Positions 15,515 to 32,130 of a stretch of 64,000 nucleotides of DNA are shown piece by piece. A program made the position numbers and the translations under genes. The notes under the pieces were generated by a model. It did no database searches, was not told the origin of the DNA, and saw only the letters and a program-made list of their open reading frames with translations. The stretch covers positions 1,139,318-1,203,317 of the forward strand of contig CM049314.1 of the NCBI GenBank assembly GCA_026874595.1. The letters run 5' to 3'. The stretch's first letter is position 1. The number at the start of each line of letters is the position of its first letter. The stretch is from Sipunculus nudus (Eukaryota; Annelida; Sipuncula; Golfingiida; Sipunculidae).

Positions 15515-18500
15515 AGGTACAAGGTCCACATAATAATAGGTATAAAGATCCACATAATAATAGATATAGAGGTACAAGGTCCACATAATAATAGGTATAA
15601 AGGTCCACATAATAATAGGTATAAAGGTACACATAATAAAAGATACAGAGGAACAGGGTCCACATTATAATAGGTATACAGGTCCACATAATACATGTAA
15701 TTGATATAAAGGTACAAGGTCCACATAATAATAGGTATACATGTCCACATAATAATAGATATAGAGGTACAAGGTCCACATAATATTAGAAATAGAGGTC
15801 CACATAATAATAGATATAGAGGTACAAGGTCCACAGTATAATAGGTATACATGTCCACGTAATAATAGATATAGAGGTACAAGGTCCACATAATAATAGA
15901 TATAGAGGTCCACATAATAATAGATATAGAGGTACAAGGTCCACATAATAATAGATATAGAGGTACAAGGTCCACATAATAATAGATATAGAGGTACAAG
16001 GTCCACATAATAATAGATATAGAGGTACAAGGTCCACATAATAATAGATATAGAGGTACAAGGTCCACATAATAATAGATATAGAGGAACAAGGTCCACA
16101 TAATAATAGATATAGAGGTACAAGGTCCACATAATAATAGGTATAGAGGTACAAGGTCCACATAATAATAGATATAGAGGTACAAGCTCCATAAAATAAT
16201 AGATATAGAGGTACAAGGTCCACATAATAATAGATATAGAGTTACAAGGTCCACATAATAATAGGTATAAAGGTCCACATAATAATAGATATTGAGGTAC
16301 AAGGTCCACATAAAAATAGATATAAAGGTACAAGGTTCACATAATAATAGATATAGAGGTACAAGGTCCATATAATAATAGATATAGAGGTACAAGATCC
16401 ACCTAATAAAAGATATAGAGGTACAAGGTCCACATAATAATAGATATAGAAATACAAGGTCCACATAATAATAGGTATAAAGGCCACATAATAATAATAG
16501 ATATAGAGGTACAAGGTCCACATAATAATAGATATAGAGGTACAAGGTCCACATTCTAATAGATATAGAGGTCCAAGGTCCACATTCTAATAGATATAGA
16601 GGTACAAGGTCAACAGAATAATAGATATAGAGGTACAAGGTCCACATAATAATAGATATAGAGGTACAAGGTCAACAGAATAATAGATATAGAGGTACAA
16701 GGTCCACATAATAATAGATATAGAGGTACAAGGTCCGCATAATAATAGATATAGAGGTACAAGGTCAACATAATGATAGATATAGAGGTACAAGGTCAAT
16801 AAGATAATAGATATAGAGTTACAAGATCCACATAATAATAGGTATACAGGTCCACATAATACATGTAATAGATATAGAGGTACAAGATCCACATTGAAAT
16901 AGATATAGAGGTGCAAGGTCCACATAATAATAGACATACAGGTCCACATAATAATTGATATACAGGTACAAGGTCCACATAATAATTGATATACAGGTAC
17001 AAGGTCCACATAATAATAGACATACAGGTCCACATATTAATAGATATAGAGGTACAAGATCCACATAATAATAGGTATACAGGTTGACATAATACATGTA
17101 ATAGATATATAGGTACAAGGTCCACATTGTAATAGATATAGAGGTGCAAGGTCCACATAATAATAGATATACAGGTATAAGGTCCACATAATAATTGATA
17201 TACAGGTCCACATAACAATAGATATAGAGGTACAAGGTCCACATAATAATAGGTATACAGGTCCACATAATAATTGTAATAGATATAGAGGTACAAGATC
17301 CACATTGTAATAGATATACAGGTGCAAGATCAACATAATAATAGATATACAGGTCCACATAATAATAGATATAGAGGTACAAGGTCCACATAATAATTGA
17401 TATACAGCTCCACATTATAATAGATATAGAGGAACAGGGTCCACATAATAATAGATATAGAGGTACAAGGTCTATATTCTAATAGATATAGAGGTCCACA
17501 TAATACATGTAATAGATATAGAGGTACAAGGGCCACATAATAATAGGTATACAGGTCCACATAATAATAGATATAGAGGTACAAGGTCCACATAATAATA
17601 GATATAGAGGTACAAGGTCCACATAATAATAGATATAGAGGTACAAGGTCCACATAATAATAGGTATAGAGGTACAAGGTCCACAGTATAATAGATATAG
17701 AGGTACAAGGTCCACATAATAATAGATATAGAGGTACAAGGTCCACATAATAATAGGTATAGAGGTGCAAGATCCACATAATAATAGATATAGAGGTACA
17801 AGGTCCACAGAATAATAGATATAGAGGTACAAGGTCCACATAATAATAGATATAGAGGTACAAGGTCCACATAATGATAGGTATAGAGGTGCAAGGTCCA
17901 CAGAATAACAGATATAGAGGTACAGGGTCCACTTTATTATAAGTATAGAGGTACAAGGTCCACATAATAATAGATATAGAGGTACAAGGTCCACATAATA
18001 ATAGATATAGGATACAAGGTCCACATAATAATAGATATAGAGGTACAAATTCCACATAATAATAGGTATACAGGTCCACATAATAATATATATAGAGGTA
18101 CAAGGTCCACATAATAATAGGTATAAAGATCCACATAATAATAGATATAGAGGTACAAGGTCCACATAATAATAGGTAGAAAGGTCCACATAATAATAGG
18201 TATAAAGGTCCACATAATAATATGTATAAAGGTCCACATAATAATAGGTATAAAGGTCCACATAATAATAGATATAGAGGTACAAGGTCCACATAATAAT
18301 AGATATAGAGGTACAAGGTCCACATAATAATAGGTATAAAGATCCACATAATAATAGATATAGAGGTACAAGGTCCACATAATAATAGGTATAAAGGTCC
18401 ACATAATAATAGGTATAAAGGTACACATAATAAAAGATACAGAGGAACAGGGTCCACATTATAATAGGTATACAGGTCCACATAATACATGTAATTGATA

Positions 18501-21500
18501 TAAAGGTACAAGGTCCACATAATAATAGGTATACATGTCCACATAATAATAGATATAGAGGTACAAGGTCCACATAATATTAGAAATAGAGGCCCACATA
18601 ATAATAGATATAGAGGTACAAGGTCCACAGTATAATAGGTATACATGTCCACGTAATAATAGATATAGACGTACAAGGTCCACATAATAATAGATATAGA
18701 GGTCCACATAATAATAGATATAGAGGTACAAGGTCCACATAATAATAGATATAGAGGTACAAGGTCCACATAATAATAGGTATAAAGGTCCACATAATAA
18801 AAGATATAGAGGTACAAGGTCCACATAATAATAGGTATACAGATCCACATAATAATAGGTATAGAAGTCCACATAATAATAGGTATACAGGTCCAAATAA
18901 TAATAGATATAGAGGTACAAGGTCCACATAATAATAGGTATACAGGTCCACATAACAATAGGTATACAGGTCCACATTATAATAGATACAGAGGTACAAA
19001 TTCCACATAATAATACGTATACAGGTCCACATAATAATAGATATAGAGGTACAAGGTCCACATAATAATAGGTATAAAGGTCAACAGAATAATAGATATA
19101 GAGGTACAAGGTCCACATAATAATAGATATAGAGGTACAAGGTCCACATAATAATAGATATAGAGGTACAAGGTCCACATAATAATAGATATAGAGGTAC
19201 AAGGTCCACATAAAAATAGATATAGAGGTACAAGGTTCACATAATAATAGATATAGAGGTACAAGGTCCATATAATAATAGATATAGAGGTACAAGATCC
19301 ACATAATAAAAGATATAGAGGTACAAGGTCCACATAATAATAGATATAGAAATACAAGGTCCACATAATAATAGGTATAAAGGCCACATAATAATAATAG
19401 ATATAGAGGTACAAGGTCCACATAATAATAGATATAGAGGTACAAGGTCCACATTCAAATAGATATAGAGGTACAAGGTCCACATTCTAATAGATATAGA
19501 GGTACAAGGTCAACAGAATAATAGATACAGAGGTACAAGGTCCACATAATAATAGATATAGAGGTACAAGGTCAACAGAATAATAGATATAGAGGTACAA
19601 GGTCCACATAATAATAGATATAGAGGTACAAGGTCCGCATAATAATAGATATAGAGGTACAAGGTCAACATAATAATAGATATAGAGGTACAAGGTCCAT
19701 AAAATAATAGATATAGAGTTACAAGATCCACATAATAATAGGTATACAGGTCCACATAATACATGTAATAGATATAGAGGTACAAGATCCACATTGTAAT
19801 AGATATAGAGGTGCAAGGTCCACATAATAATAGACATACAGGTCCACATAATAATTGATATACAGGTACAAGGTCCACATAATAATTGATATACAGGTAC
19901 AAGGTCCACATAATAATAGACATAAAGGTCCACATATTAATAGATATAGAGGTACAAGATCCACATAATAATAGGTATACAGGTTCACATAATACATGTA
20001 ATAGATATATAGGTGCAAGTTCCACATAATAATAGATATACAGGTACAAGGTCCACATAATAATAGATATACAGGTCCACATAACAATAGATATAGAGGT
20101 ACAAGGTCCACATAATAATAGGTATACAGGTCCACATAATAATTGTAATAGATATAGAGGTACAAGATCCACATTGTAATAGATATACAGGTGCAAGGTC
20201 AACATAATAATAGATATACAGGTCCACATAATAATAGATATAGAGGTACAAGGTCCACATAATAATTGATATACAGCTCCACATTATAATAGATATAGAG
20301 GTACAAGGTCCACATAATAATTGGTATACAGGTCCACATAATACATGTAATAGATATAGAGGTACAAGATCCACATTGTAATAGATATGCAGGTGCAAGG
20401 TCCACATAATAATTGATATACAGGTACAAGGTCCACATAATAATAGACATACAGGTCCACATAATAATAGATATAGAGGTACAAGATCCACATAATAATA
20501 GGTATACAGGTCCACATAATACATGTAGTAGATATAGAGGTACAAGATCCACATTGTAATAGATATGCAGGTGCAAGGTCCACATAATAATTGATATACA
20601 GGTACAAGGTCCACATAATAATAGACATACAGGTCCACATAATAATAGATATAGAGCTCCAAGATCCACATTGTAATATATATACAGGTGCAAGGTCCAC
20701 ATAATAATAGATATACAGGTCCACATAATAATAGATATAGAGGTACAAGGCCCATACAATAATAGATATACAGGTTCACATAATAATAGATATAGAGGTA
20801 CAAGGTCCACATAATAATAGATATAGAGGTACAAGGTCAACAGAATAATAGATATAGAGGTACAAGGTCCACATAATAATATATATATAGAGGTACAAGG
20901 TCAACAGAATAATAGATATAGAGGTACAAGGTCCACATAATAATAGATATAGAGTTACAAGGTCCACATAATAATAGATATAGAGGTACAAGGTCCGCAT
21001 AATAATAGATATAGAAATACAAGGTCCACATAATAATAGGTATAAAGGTCACATAATAATAATAGATATAGAGGTACAAGGTCAACATAATAATAGATAT
21101 AGAGGTACAAGGTCCACATAATAATAGATATAGAGGTACAAGGTCCACATAATAATAGATATAGAGGTACAAGGTCCATAAAATAATAGATATAGAGGTA
21201 CAAGGTCCACATAATAATAGGTATAAAGGTCCACATAATAATAGATAAAGAGGTACAAGGTCAACAGAATAATAGATATAGAGGTACAAGGTCCACATAA
21301 TAATAGATATAGAGGTACAAGGTCCACATAATAATAGATATAGAGGTACAAGGTCCATATAATAATAGATATAGAGGTACAAGGTCCACATAATAATAGA
21401 TATAGAGGTGCAAGGTCCACATAATAATAGGTATATAGGTACAAGGTCCACATAATAATAGGTATACAGGTCCACATAATACATTTAATAGATATAGAGG

Positions 21501-24500
21501 TAAAAGGTCCACATAATAATACTTATACAGGTCCACATAATAATAGATATAGAGGTACAAGGTCCACATAATAATAGATATAGAGGTACAAGGTCCACAG
21601 AATAATAGATATAGAGGTACAAGGTCAACAGAATAATAGATATAGAGGTACAAGGTCCACATAATAATATATATATAGAGGTACAAGGTCAACAGAATAA
21701 TAGATATAGAGGTACAAGGTCCACATAATAATAGATATAGAGTTACATGGTCCACATAATAATAGATATAGAGGTACAAGGTCCGCATAATAATAGATAT
21801 AGACATACAAGGTCCACATCATAATAGGTATAAAGGTCACATAATAATAATAGATATAGAGGTACAAGGTCAACATAATAATAGATATAGAGGTACAAGG
21901 TCCACATAATAATAGATATAGAGGTACAAGGTCCACATAATAATAGATATAGAGGTACAAGGTCCATAAAATAATAGATATAGAGGTACAAGGTCCACAT
22001 AATAATAGGTATAAAGGTCCACATAATAATAGATATAGAGGTACAAGGTCAACAGAATAATAGATATAGAGGTACAAGGTCCACATAATAATAGATATAG
22101 AGGTACAAGGTCCACATAATAATAGATATAGAGGTACAAGGTCCATATAATAATAGATATAGAGGTACAAGGTCCACATAATAATAGATATAGAGGTGCA
22201 AGGTCCACATAATAATAGGTATATAGGTACAAGGTCCACATAATAATAGGTATACAGGTCCACATAATACATTTAATAGATATAGAGGTAAAAGGTCCAC
22301 ATAATAATACTTATACAGGTCCACATAATAATAGATATAGAGGTACAAGGTCCACATAATAATAGATATAGAGGTACAAGGTCCACAGAATAATAGATAT
22401 AGAGGTACAAGGTCAACAGAATAATAGATATAGAGGTACAAGGTCCACATAATAATATATATATAGAGGTACAAGGTCAACAGAATAATAGATATAGAGG
22501 TACAAGGTCCACATAATAATAGATATAGAGTTACATGGTCCACATAATAATAGATATAGAGGTACAAGGTCCGCATAATAATAGATATAGACATACAAGG
22601 TCCACATAATAATAGGTATAAAGGTCACATAATAATAATAGATATAGAGGTACAAGGTCAACATAATAATAGATATAGAGGTACAAGGTCCACATAATAA
22701 TAGATATAGAGGTACAAGGTCCACATAATAATAGATATAGAGGTACAAGGTCCATAAAATAATAGATATAGAGGTACAAGGTCCACATAATAATAGGTAT
22801 AAAGGTCCACATAATAATAGATATAGAGGTACAAGGTCAACAGAATAATAGATATAGAGGTACAAGGTCCACATAATAATAGATATAGAGGTACAAGGTC
22901 CACATAATAATAGATATAGAGGTACAAGGTCCATATAATAATAGATATAGAGGTACAAGGTCCACATAATAATAGATATAGAGGTGCAAGGTCCACATAA
23001 TAATAGGTATATAGGTACAAGGTCCACATAATAATAGGTATACAGGTCCACATAATACATTTAATAGATATAGAGGTAAAAGGTCCACATAATAATACTT
23101 ATACAGGTCCACATAATAATAGATATAGAGGTACAAGGTCCACATAATAATAGATATAGAGGTACAAGGTCCACAGAATAATAGATATAGAGGTGCAAGG
23201 TCCACATAATAATAGATATAGAGGTGCAAGGTCCACATAATAATAGATATACAGGTACAAGGTCCACATAATAATAGATATACAGGTCCACATAACAATA
23301 GATATAGAGGTACAAGATCCACATAATAATAGGTATACAGGTCCACATAATACATGTAATAGATATAGAGGTACAAGATCCACATTGTAATAGATATAGA
23401 GGAGCAAGATCCACATAATAATAGACATACAGGTCCACATAATAATTGATATACAGGTACAAGGTCCACATAATAATTGATATACAGGTACAAGGTCCAC
23501 ATAATAATAGACATACAGGTCCACATATTAATAGATATAGAGGTACAAGATCCACATAATAATAGGTATACAGGTTCACATAATACATGTAATAGATATA
23601 TAGGTACAAGGTCCACATTGTAATAGATATAGAGGTGCAAGGTCCATATAATAATAGATATACAGGTACAAGGTCCACATAATAATAGATATACAGGTCC
23701 ACATAACAATAGATAAAGAGGTACAAGGTCCACATAATAATAGGTATACAGGTCCACATAATAAATGTAATAGATATAGAGGTACAAGATCCACATTGTA
23801 ATAGATATACAGGTGCAAGGTCCACATAATAATAGATATACAGGTCCACATAATAATAGATATAGAGGTACAAGGTCCACATAATAATTGATATACAGCT
23901 CCACATTATAATAGATATAGAGGTACAAGGTCCACCTAATAATTGGTATACAGGTCCACATAATACATGTAATAGATATAGAGGTACAAGATCCACATTG
24001 TAATAGATATGCAGGTGCAAGGTCCACATAATAATTGATATACAGGTACAAGGTCCACATAATAATAGACATACAGGTCCACATAATAATAGATATAGAG
24101 GTACAAGATCCACCTAATAATAGGTATACAGGTCCACATAATACATGTAATAGATATAGAGGTACAAGATCCACATTGTAATAGATATGCAGGTGCAAGG
24201 TCCACATAATAATTGATATACAGGAACAAGGTCCACATAATAATAGACATACAGGTCCACATAATAATAGATATAGGGCTACAAGATCCACATTGTAATA
24301 TATATACAGGTGCAAGGTCCACATAATAATTGATATACAGGTCCATATAATAATAGATATAGAGGTACAAGGTCCATACAATAATAGATATACAGGTTCA
24401 CATAATAATAGATATAGAGGTACAAGGTCCACATAATAATAGATATAGAGCTACAAGGTCCATACAATAATAGATATAGAGGTACAAGGTCCACAGAATA

Positions 24501-27500
24501 ATAGATATAGAGGTACAAGGTCCACATAATAATAGATATAGAGGTGCAAGGTCCACATAATAATAGATATACAGGTACAAGGTCCACATAATAATAGATA
24601 TACAGGTCCACATAACAATAGATATAGAGGTACAAGGTCCACATAATAATAGGTATACAGGTCCACATAATAAATGTAATAGATATAGAGGTATAAGATC
24701 CACATTGTTATAGATATACAGGTGCAAGGTCCACATAATAATAGATATACAGGTCCACATAATAATAGATATAGAGGTACAAGGTCCACATAATAATTGA
24801 TATACAGCTCCACATTATAATAGATATAAAGGTACAAGGTCCACATAATAATTTGTATACAGGTCCACATAATACATGTAATAGATATAGAGGTACAAGA
24901 TCCACATTGTAATAGATATGCAGGTGCAAGGTCCACATAATAATTGATATACAGGTACAAGGTCCACATAATAATAGACATACAGGTCCACATAATAATA
25001 GATACATAGGTACAAGATAAACATAATAATAGGTATACAGGTTCACATAATACATGTAATAGATATATAGGTACAAGGTCTACATTGTAATAGATATAGA
25101 GGTGCAAGGTCCACATAATAATCGATATACAGGTACAAGGTCCACATAATAATAGGTATACAGGTCCACATAATACATGTAATAGATATAGAGGTACAAG
25201 ATCCACATTGTAATAGATATGCAGGTGCAAGGTCCACATAATAATTGATATACAGGTACAAGGTCCACATAATAATAGACATACAGGTCCACATAATAAT
25301 AGATATAGAGCTACAAGATCCCCATTGTAATATATATACAGGTGGAAGGTCCACATATAAATAGATATACAGGTCCACATAATAATAGATATAGAGGTAC
25401 AAGGTCCATACAATAATAGATATACAGGTTCACATAATAATAGATATAGAGGTACAAGGTCCACATAATAATAGATATAGAGGTACAAGGTCAACAGAAT
25501 AATAGATATAGAGGTACAAGGTCCACATAATAATATATATAGAGGTACAAGGTAAACAGAATAATAGATATAGAGGTACAAGGTCCACTTAATAATAGAT
25601 ATAGAGGTACAAGGTCCACATAATAATAGATATAGAGGTACAAGGTCCGCATAATAATAGATATAGAAATACAAGGTCCACATAATAATAGGTATAAAGG
25701 TCACATAATAATAATAGATATAGAGGTACAAGGTCAACATAATAATAGATATAGAGGTACAAGGTCCACATAATAATAGATATAGAGGTACAAGGTCCAT
25801 AAAATAATAGATATAGAAGTACAAGGTCCATATAATAATAGATATAGAGGTACAAGTTCCACATAATAATAGATATAGAGGTAAAAGGTCCACATAATAA
25901 TAGGTATACAGGTACAAGGTCCACATAATAATAGGTATACAGGTCCACATAATACATTTAATAGATATAGAGGTAAAAGGTCCACATAATAATAGGTATA
26001 CAGGTCCACAGAATAATAGATATAGAGGTACAAGGTCCACATAATAATAGATATAGAGGTGCAAGGTCCACATAATAATAGATATACAGGTACAAGGTCC
26101 ACATAATAATAGATATACAGGTCCACATAACAATAGATATAGAGTTACAAGGTCCACATAATAATAGGTATACAGGTCCACATAATATTTGTAATAGATA
26201 TAGAGGTACAAGATCCACATTGTAATAGATATAGAGGTGCAAGGTCCACATAATAATAGACATACAGGTCCACATAATAATTGATATACAGGTACAAGGT
26301 CCACATAATAATTGATATACAGGTACAAGGTCCACATAATAATAGACATACAGGTCCATATATTAATAGATATAGAGGTACAAGATCCACATAATAATAG
26401 GTATACAGGTTCACATAATACATGTAATAGATATATAGGTACAAGGTCCACATTGTAATAGATATAGAGATGCAAGGTCCACATAATAATGGATATACAG
26501 GTACAAGGTCCACATAATAATAGATATACAGGTCCACATAACAATAGATAAAGAGGTACACGGTCCACATAATAATAGGTATACAGGTCCACATAATAAA
26601 TGTAATAGATATAGAGGTACAAGATCCACATTGTAATAGATATACAGGTGCAAGGTCCACATAATAATAGATATACAGGTCCACATAATAATCGATGTAG
26701 AGGTACAAGGTCCAAATAATAATTGATATACAGCTCCACATTATAATAGATATAGAGGTACAAGGTCCACCTAATAATTGGTATACAGGTCCACATAATA
26801 CATGTAATAGATATAGAGGTACAAGATCCACATTGTAATAGATATGCAGGTGCAAGGTCCACATAATAATTGATATACAGGTACAAGGTCCACATAATAA
26901 TAGACATACAGGTCCACATAATAATAGATATAGAGCTACAAGATCCCCATTGTAATATATATACAGGTGCAAGGTCCACATATAAATAGATATACAGGTC
27001 CACATAATAATAGATATAGAGGTACAAGGTCCATACAATAATAGATATACAGGTTCACATAATAATAGATATAGAGGTACAAGGTCCACATAATAATAGA
27101 TATAGAGGTACAAGGTCAACAGAATAATAGATATAGAGGTACAAGGTCCACATAATAATATATATAGAGGTACAAGGTAAACAGAATAATAGATATAGAG
27201 GTACAAGGTCCACTTAATAATAGATATAGAGGTACAAGGTCCACATAATAATAGATATAGAGGTACAAGGTCCGCATAATAATAGATATAGAAATACAAG
27301 GTCCACATAATAATAGGTATAAAGGTCACATAATAATAATAGATATAGAGGTACAAGGTCAACATAATAATAGATATAGAGGTACAAGGTCCACATAATA
27401 ATAGGTATAGAGGTACAAGGTCCATAAAATAATAGATATAGAGGTACAAGGTCCATATAATAATAGATATAGAGGTACAAGTTCCACATAATAATAGATA

Positions 27501-30500
27501 TAGAGGTAAAAGGTCCACATAATAATAGATATAGAGGTACAAGGTCCACATAATAATAGGTATACAGGTCCACATAATACATGTAATAGATATAGAGGTA
27601 CAAGATCCACATTGTAATAGATATGCAGGTGCAAGGTCCACATAATAATTGATATACAGGTACAAGGTCCACATAATAATAGATATACAGGTCCACATAA
27701 CAATAGATAAAGAGGTACAAGGTCCACATAATAATAGGTATACAGGTCCACATAATAAATGTAATAGATATAGAGGTACAAGATCCACATTGTAATAGAT
27801 ATACAGGTGCAAGGTCCACATAATAATAGATATACAGGTCCACATAATAATAGATATAGAGGTACAAGGTCCACATAATAATTGATATACAGCTCCACAT
27901 TATAATAGATATAGAGGTACAAGGTCCACCTAATAATTGGTATACAGGTCCACATAATACATGTAATAGATATAGAGGTACAAGATCCACATTGTAATAG
28001 ATATGCAGGTGCAAGGTCCACATAATAATTGATATACAGGTACAAGGTCCACATAATAATAGACATACAGGTCCACATAATAATAGATATAGAGCTACAA
28101 GATCCACATAATAATAGGTATACAGGTCCACATAATACATGTAATAGATATAGAGGTACAAGATCCACATTGTAATAGATATACAGGTGCAAGGTCCACA
28201 TAATAATAGATATACAGGTCCACATAATAATAGATATAGAGGTACAAGGTCCATACAATAATAGATATACAGGTTCACATAATAATAGATATACAGGTCC
28301 ACATAATAATAGATATAGAGGTACAAGGTCCATACAATAATAGATATACAGGTTCACATAATAATAGATATAGAGGTACAAGGTCCACATAATAATAGAT
28401 ATAGAGGTACAAGGTCCATACAATAATAGATATAGAGGTACAAGGTCCACAGAATAATAGATATAGAGGTACAAGGTCCACATAATAATAGATATAGAGG
28501 TGCAAGGTCCACATAATAATAGATATACAGGTACAAGGTCGACATAATAATAGATATACAGGTTCACATAACAATAGATATAGAGGTACAAGGTCCACAT
28601 AATAATAGGTATACAGGTCCACATAATAAATGTAATAGATATAGAGGTACAAGATCCACATTGTAATAGATATACAGGTACAAGGTCCACATAATAATTG
28701 ATATACAGCTCCACATTATAATAGATATAGAGGTACAAGGTCCACATAATAATTGGTATACAGGTCCACATAATACATGTAATAGATATAGAGGTACAAG
28801 ATCCACATTGTAATAGATATGCAGGTGCAAGGTCCACATAATAATTGATATACAGGTACAAGGTCCACATAATAATAGACATACAGGTCCACATAATAAT
28901 AGATATATAGGTACAAGATCCACATAATAATAGGTATACAGGTCCACATAATACATGTAATAGATATAGAGGTACAAGATCCACATTGTAATAGATATAG
29001 AGGTGCAAAGTCCACATAATAATAGACATACAGGTCCACATAATAATTGATATACAGGTACAAGGTCCACATAATAATTGATATACAGGTACAAGGTCCA
29101 CATAATAATAGACATACAGGTCCACATATTAATAGATATAGAGGTACAAGATCCACATAATAATAGGTATACAGGTTCACATAATACATGTAATAGATAT
29201 ATAGGTACAAGGTCCACATTGTAATAGATATAGAGGTACAAGATCCACATTGTAATAGATATACAGGTGCAAGGTCCACATAATAATAGATATACAGGTC
29301 CACATAATAATAGATATACAGGTACAAGGTCCACATAATAATTGATATACAGCTCCACATTATAATAGATATAGAGGTACAAGGTCCACATAATAATTGG
29401 TATACAGGTCCACATAATACATGTAATAGATATAGAGGTACAAGATCCACATTGTAATAGATATGCAGGTGCAAGGTCCACATGATAATTGATATACAGG
29501 TACAAGGTCCACATAATAATAGACATACAGGTCCACATTATAATAGATATAGAGGTACAAGATCCACATAATAATAGGTATACAATCCACATATTACATG
29601 TAATAGATATAGAGGTACAAGATCCACATTGTAATAGATATGCAGGTGCAAGGTCCACATAGTAATTGATATACAGGTACAAGGTCCACATAATAATAGA
29701 CATACAGGTCCACATAATAATAGATATAGAGCTACAAGATCCACATTGTAATATATATACAGGTGCAAGGTCCACATAATAATAGATATACAGGTCCACA
29801 TAATAATATATATAGAGGTACAAGGTCCATATAATAATAGATATACAGGTTCACATAATAATAGATATAGAGGTACAAGGTCCACATAATAATAGATATA
29901 GAGGTACAAGGTCCATACAATAATAGATATACAGGTTCACATAATAATAGATATAGAGGTACAAGGTCCACATAATAATAGATATAGAGGTACAAGGTCC
30001 ATACAATAATAGATATAGAGGTTCACATTATAATAGATATAGAGGTACAAGGTCCACATAATAATAGATATAGAGGTACAAGGTCCACATTATAATAGAT
30101 ATAGAGGTACAAGGTCCATACAATAATAGATATAGAGGAACAAGGTCCACAGAATAATAGATATAGAGGTACAAGGTCCACATAATAATAGATATAGAGG
30201 TGCAAGGTCCACATAATAATAGATATACAGGTACAAGGTCGACATAATAATAGATATACAGGTTCACATAACAATAGATATAGAGGTACAAGGTCCACAT
30301 AATAATAGGTATACAGGTCCACATAATAAATGTAATAGATATAGAGGTACAAGATCCACATTGTAATAGATATACAGGTACAAGGTCCACATAATAATTG
30401 ATATACAGCTCCACATTATAATAGATATAGAGGTACAAGGTCCACATAATAATTGGTATACAGGTCCACATAATACATGTAATAGATATAGAGGTACAAG

Positions 30501-30842
30501 ATCCACATTGTAATAGATATGCAGGTGCAAGGTCCACATAATAATTGATATACAGGTACAAGGTCCACATAATAATAGACATACAGGTCCACATAATAAT
30601 AGATATATAGGTACAAGATCCACATAATAATAGGTATACAGGTCCACATAATACATGTAATAGATATAGAGGTACAAGATCCACATTGTAATAGATATAC
30701 AGGTGCAAAGTCCACATAATAATAGACATACAGGTCCACATAATAATTGATATACAGGTACAAGGTCCACATAATAATTGATATACAGGTACAAGGTCCA
30801 CATAATAATAGACATACAGGTCCACATATTAATAGATATAGA
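15515..30842. repeat. 15.3-kb satellite block, copy B
   Basis: Second, near-identical copy of the block at 217-15,515, directly adjacent and in the same orientation. The internal order of all higher-order segments is preserved. After about 30,842 the sequence continues as it would be expected to continue past the truncated end of copy A, into the terminal part of the array. A recent unequal crossover or segmental duplication explains this. An assembly duplication is the alternative, but the 2-bp and 31-bp length differences and scattered substitutions argue for two real copies or two merged haplotypes. Confidence 0.88.
20823..23186. repeat. 788-bp higher-order repeat triplet in copy B
   Basis: Same triplet as at 5,525-7,890, displaced by 15,298 bp. 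All three copies here are 788 bp, so the 2-bp expansion near 7,160 is private to copy A. The second unit in each triplet carries its own private change (CACATCATAATAGG near 6,520 and 21,818), shared between A and B. The triplication therefore predates the 15.3-kb duplication. Confidence 0.88.
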
Positions 30843-31374
30843 GGTACAAGATCCACATAATAATAGGTATACAGGTTCACATAATACATGTAATAGATAT
30901 ATAGGTACAAGGTCCACATTGTAATAGATATAGAGGTACAAGATCCACATTGTAATAGATATACAGGTGCAAGGTCCACATAATAATAGATATACAGGTC
31001 CACATAGTAATAGATATACAGGTACAAGGTCCACATAATAATTGATATACAGCTCCACATTATAATAGATATAGAGGTACAAGGTCCACATAATAATTGG
31101 TATACAGGTCCACATAATACATGTAATAGATATAGAGGTACAAGATCCACATTGTAATAGATATGCAGGTGCAAGGTCCACATGATAATTGATATACAGG
31201 TACAAGGTCCACATAATAATAGACATACAGGTCCACATAATAATAGATATAGAGCTACAAGATCCACATTGTAATATATATACAGGTGCAAGGTCCACAT
31301 AATAATAGATATACAGGTCCACATAATAATAGATATAGAGGTACAAGGTCCATATAATAATAGATATACAGGTT

Positions 31375-32130
31375 CACATAATAATAGATATAGAGGTACA
31401 AGGTCCACATAATAATATATATAGAGGTACAAGGTCCATACAATAATAGATATACAGGTTCACATAATAATAGATATAGAGGTACAAGGTCCACATAATA
31501 ATAGATATAGAGGTACAAGGTCCATACAATAATAGATATAGAGGTTCACATTATAATAGATATAGAGGTACAAGGTCCACATAATAATAGATATAGAGGT
31601 ACAAGGTCCATACAATAATAGATATACAGGTTCACATAATAATAGATATAGAGGTACAAGGTCCACATAATAATAGATATAGAGGTACAAGGTCCATACA
31701 ATAATAGATATACAGGTTCACATAATAATAGATATAGAGGTACAAGGTCCACATAATAATAGATATAGAGGTACAAGGTCCATACAATAATAGATATACA
31801 GGTTCACATAATAATAGATATAGAGGTACAAGGTCCACATAATAATAGATATAGAGGTACAAGATCCACATAATAAAAGGTATACAGGTCCACATAATAC
31901 ATGTAATAGATATAGAGGTACAAGATCCACATTGTAATAGATATACAGGTACAAGGTCCACATAATAATAGATATACAGGTCCACATAATAATAGATATA
32001 CAGGTACAAGGTCCACATAATAATAGATATACAGGTTCACATAATAATAGATATAGAGGTACAAGGTCCACATAATAATAGATATACAGGTTCACATAAT
32101 AATAGATATAGAGGTACAAGGTCCACATAA
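31375..32130. repeat. 86-bp higher-order repeat at the array edge
   Basis: After the 15.3-kb blocks end, the array becomes simpler. A unit of 86 bp, made of three monomers beginning GGTCCATACAATAATAG, GGTTCACATAATAATAG and GGTCCACATAATAATAG, is repeated about five times (phase positions near 31,460, 31,546, 31,632, 31,718 and 31,804). It then decays toward the edge at 32,455. Edge simplification is the reverse of the usual pattern, in which satellite margins are the most diverged. Confidence 0.75.

Larger units (their letters stand above)
217..15515. repeat. 15.3-kb satellite block, copy A
   Basis: This block reappears as copy B with an offset of 15,298 bp for its first half. The offset becomes 15,296 bp after about 7,160, where A has one extra AT dinucleotide in an ATATAT run. 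It becomes 15,327 bp after about 12,150, where B carries one extra 31-bp monomer. Only a few substitutions are visible otherwise, for example near 4,240 and 4,905. The left edge is set where homology to the start of B stops (around 217-239); bases 1-216 resemble 2,809-3,030 instead. The right edge is the switch near 15,515 from sequence ending with the ATTAATAGATATAGAGGTAC variant to the beginning of B. Confidence 0.9.
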
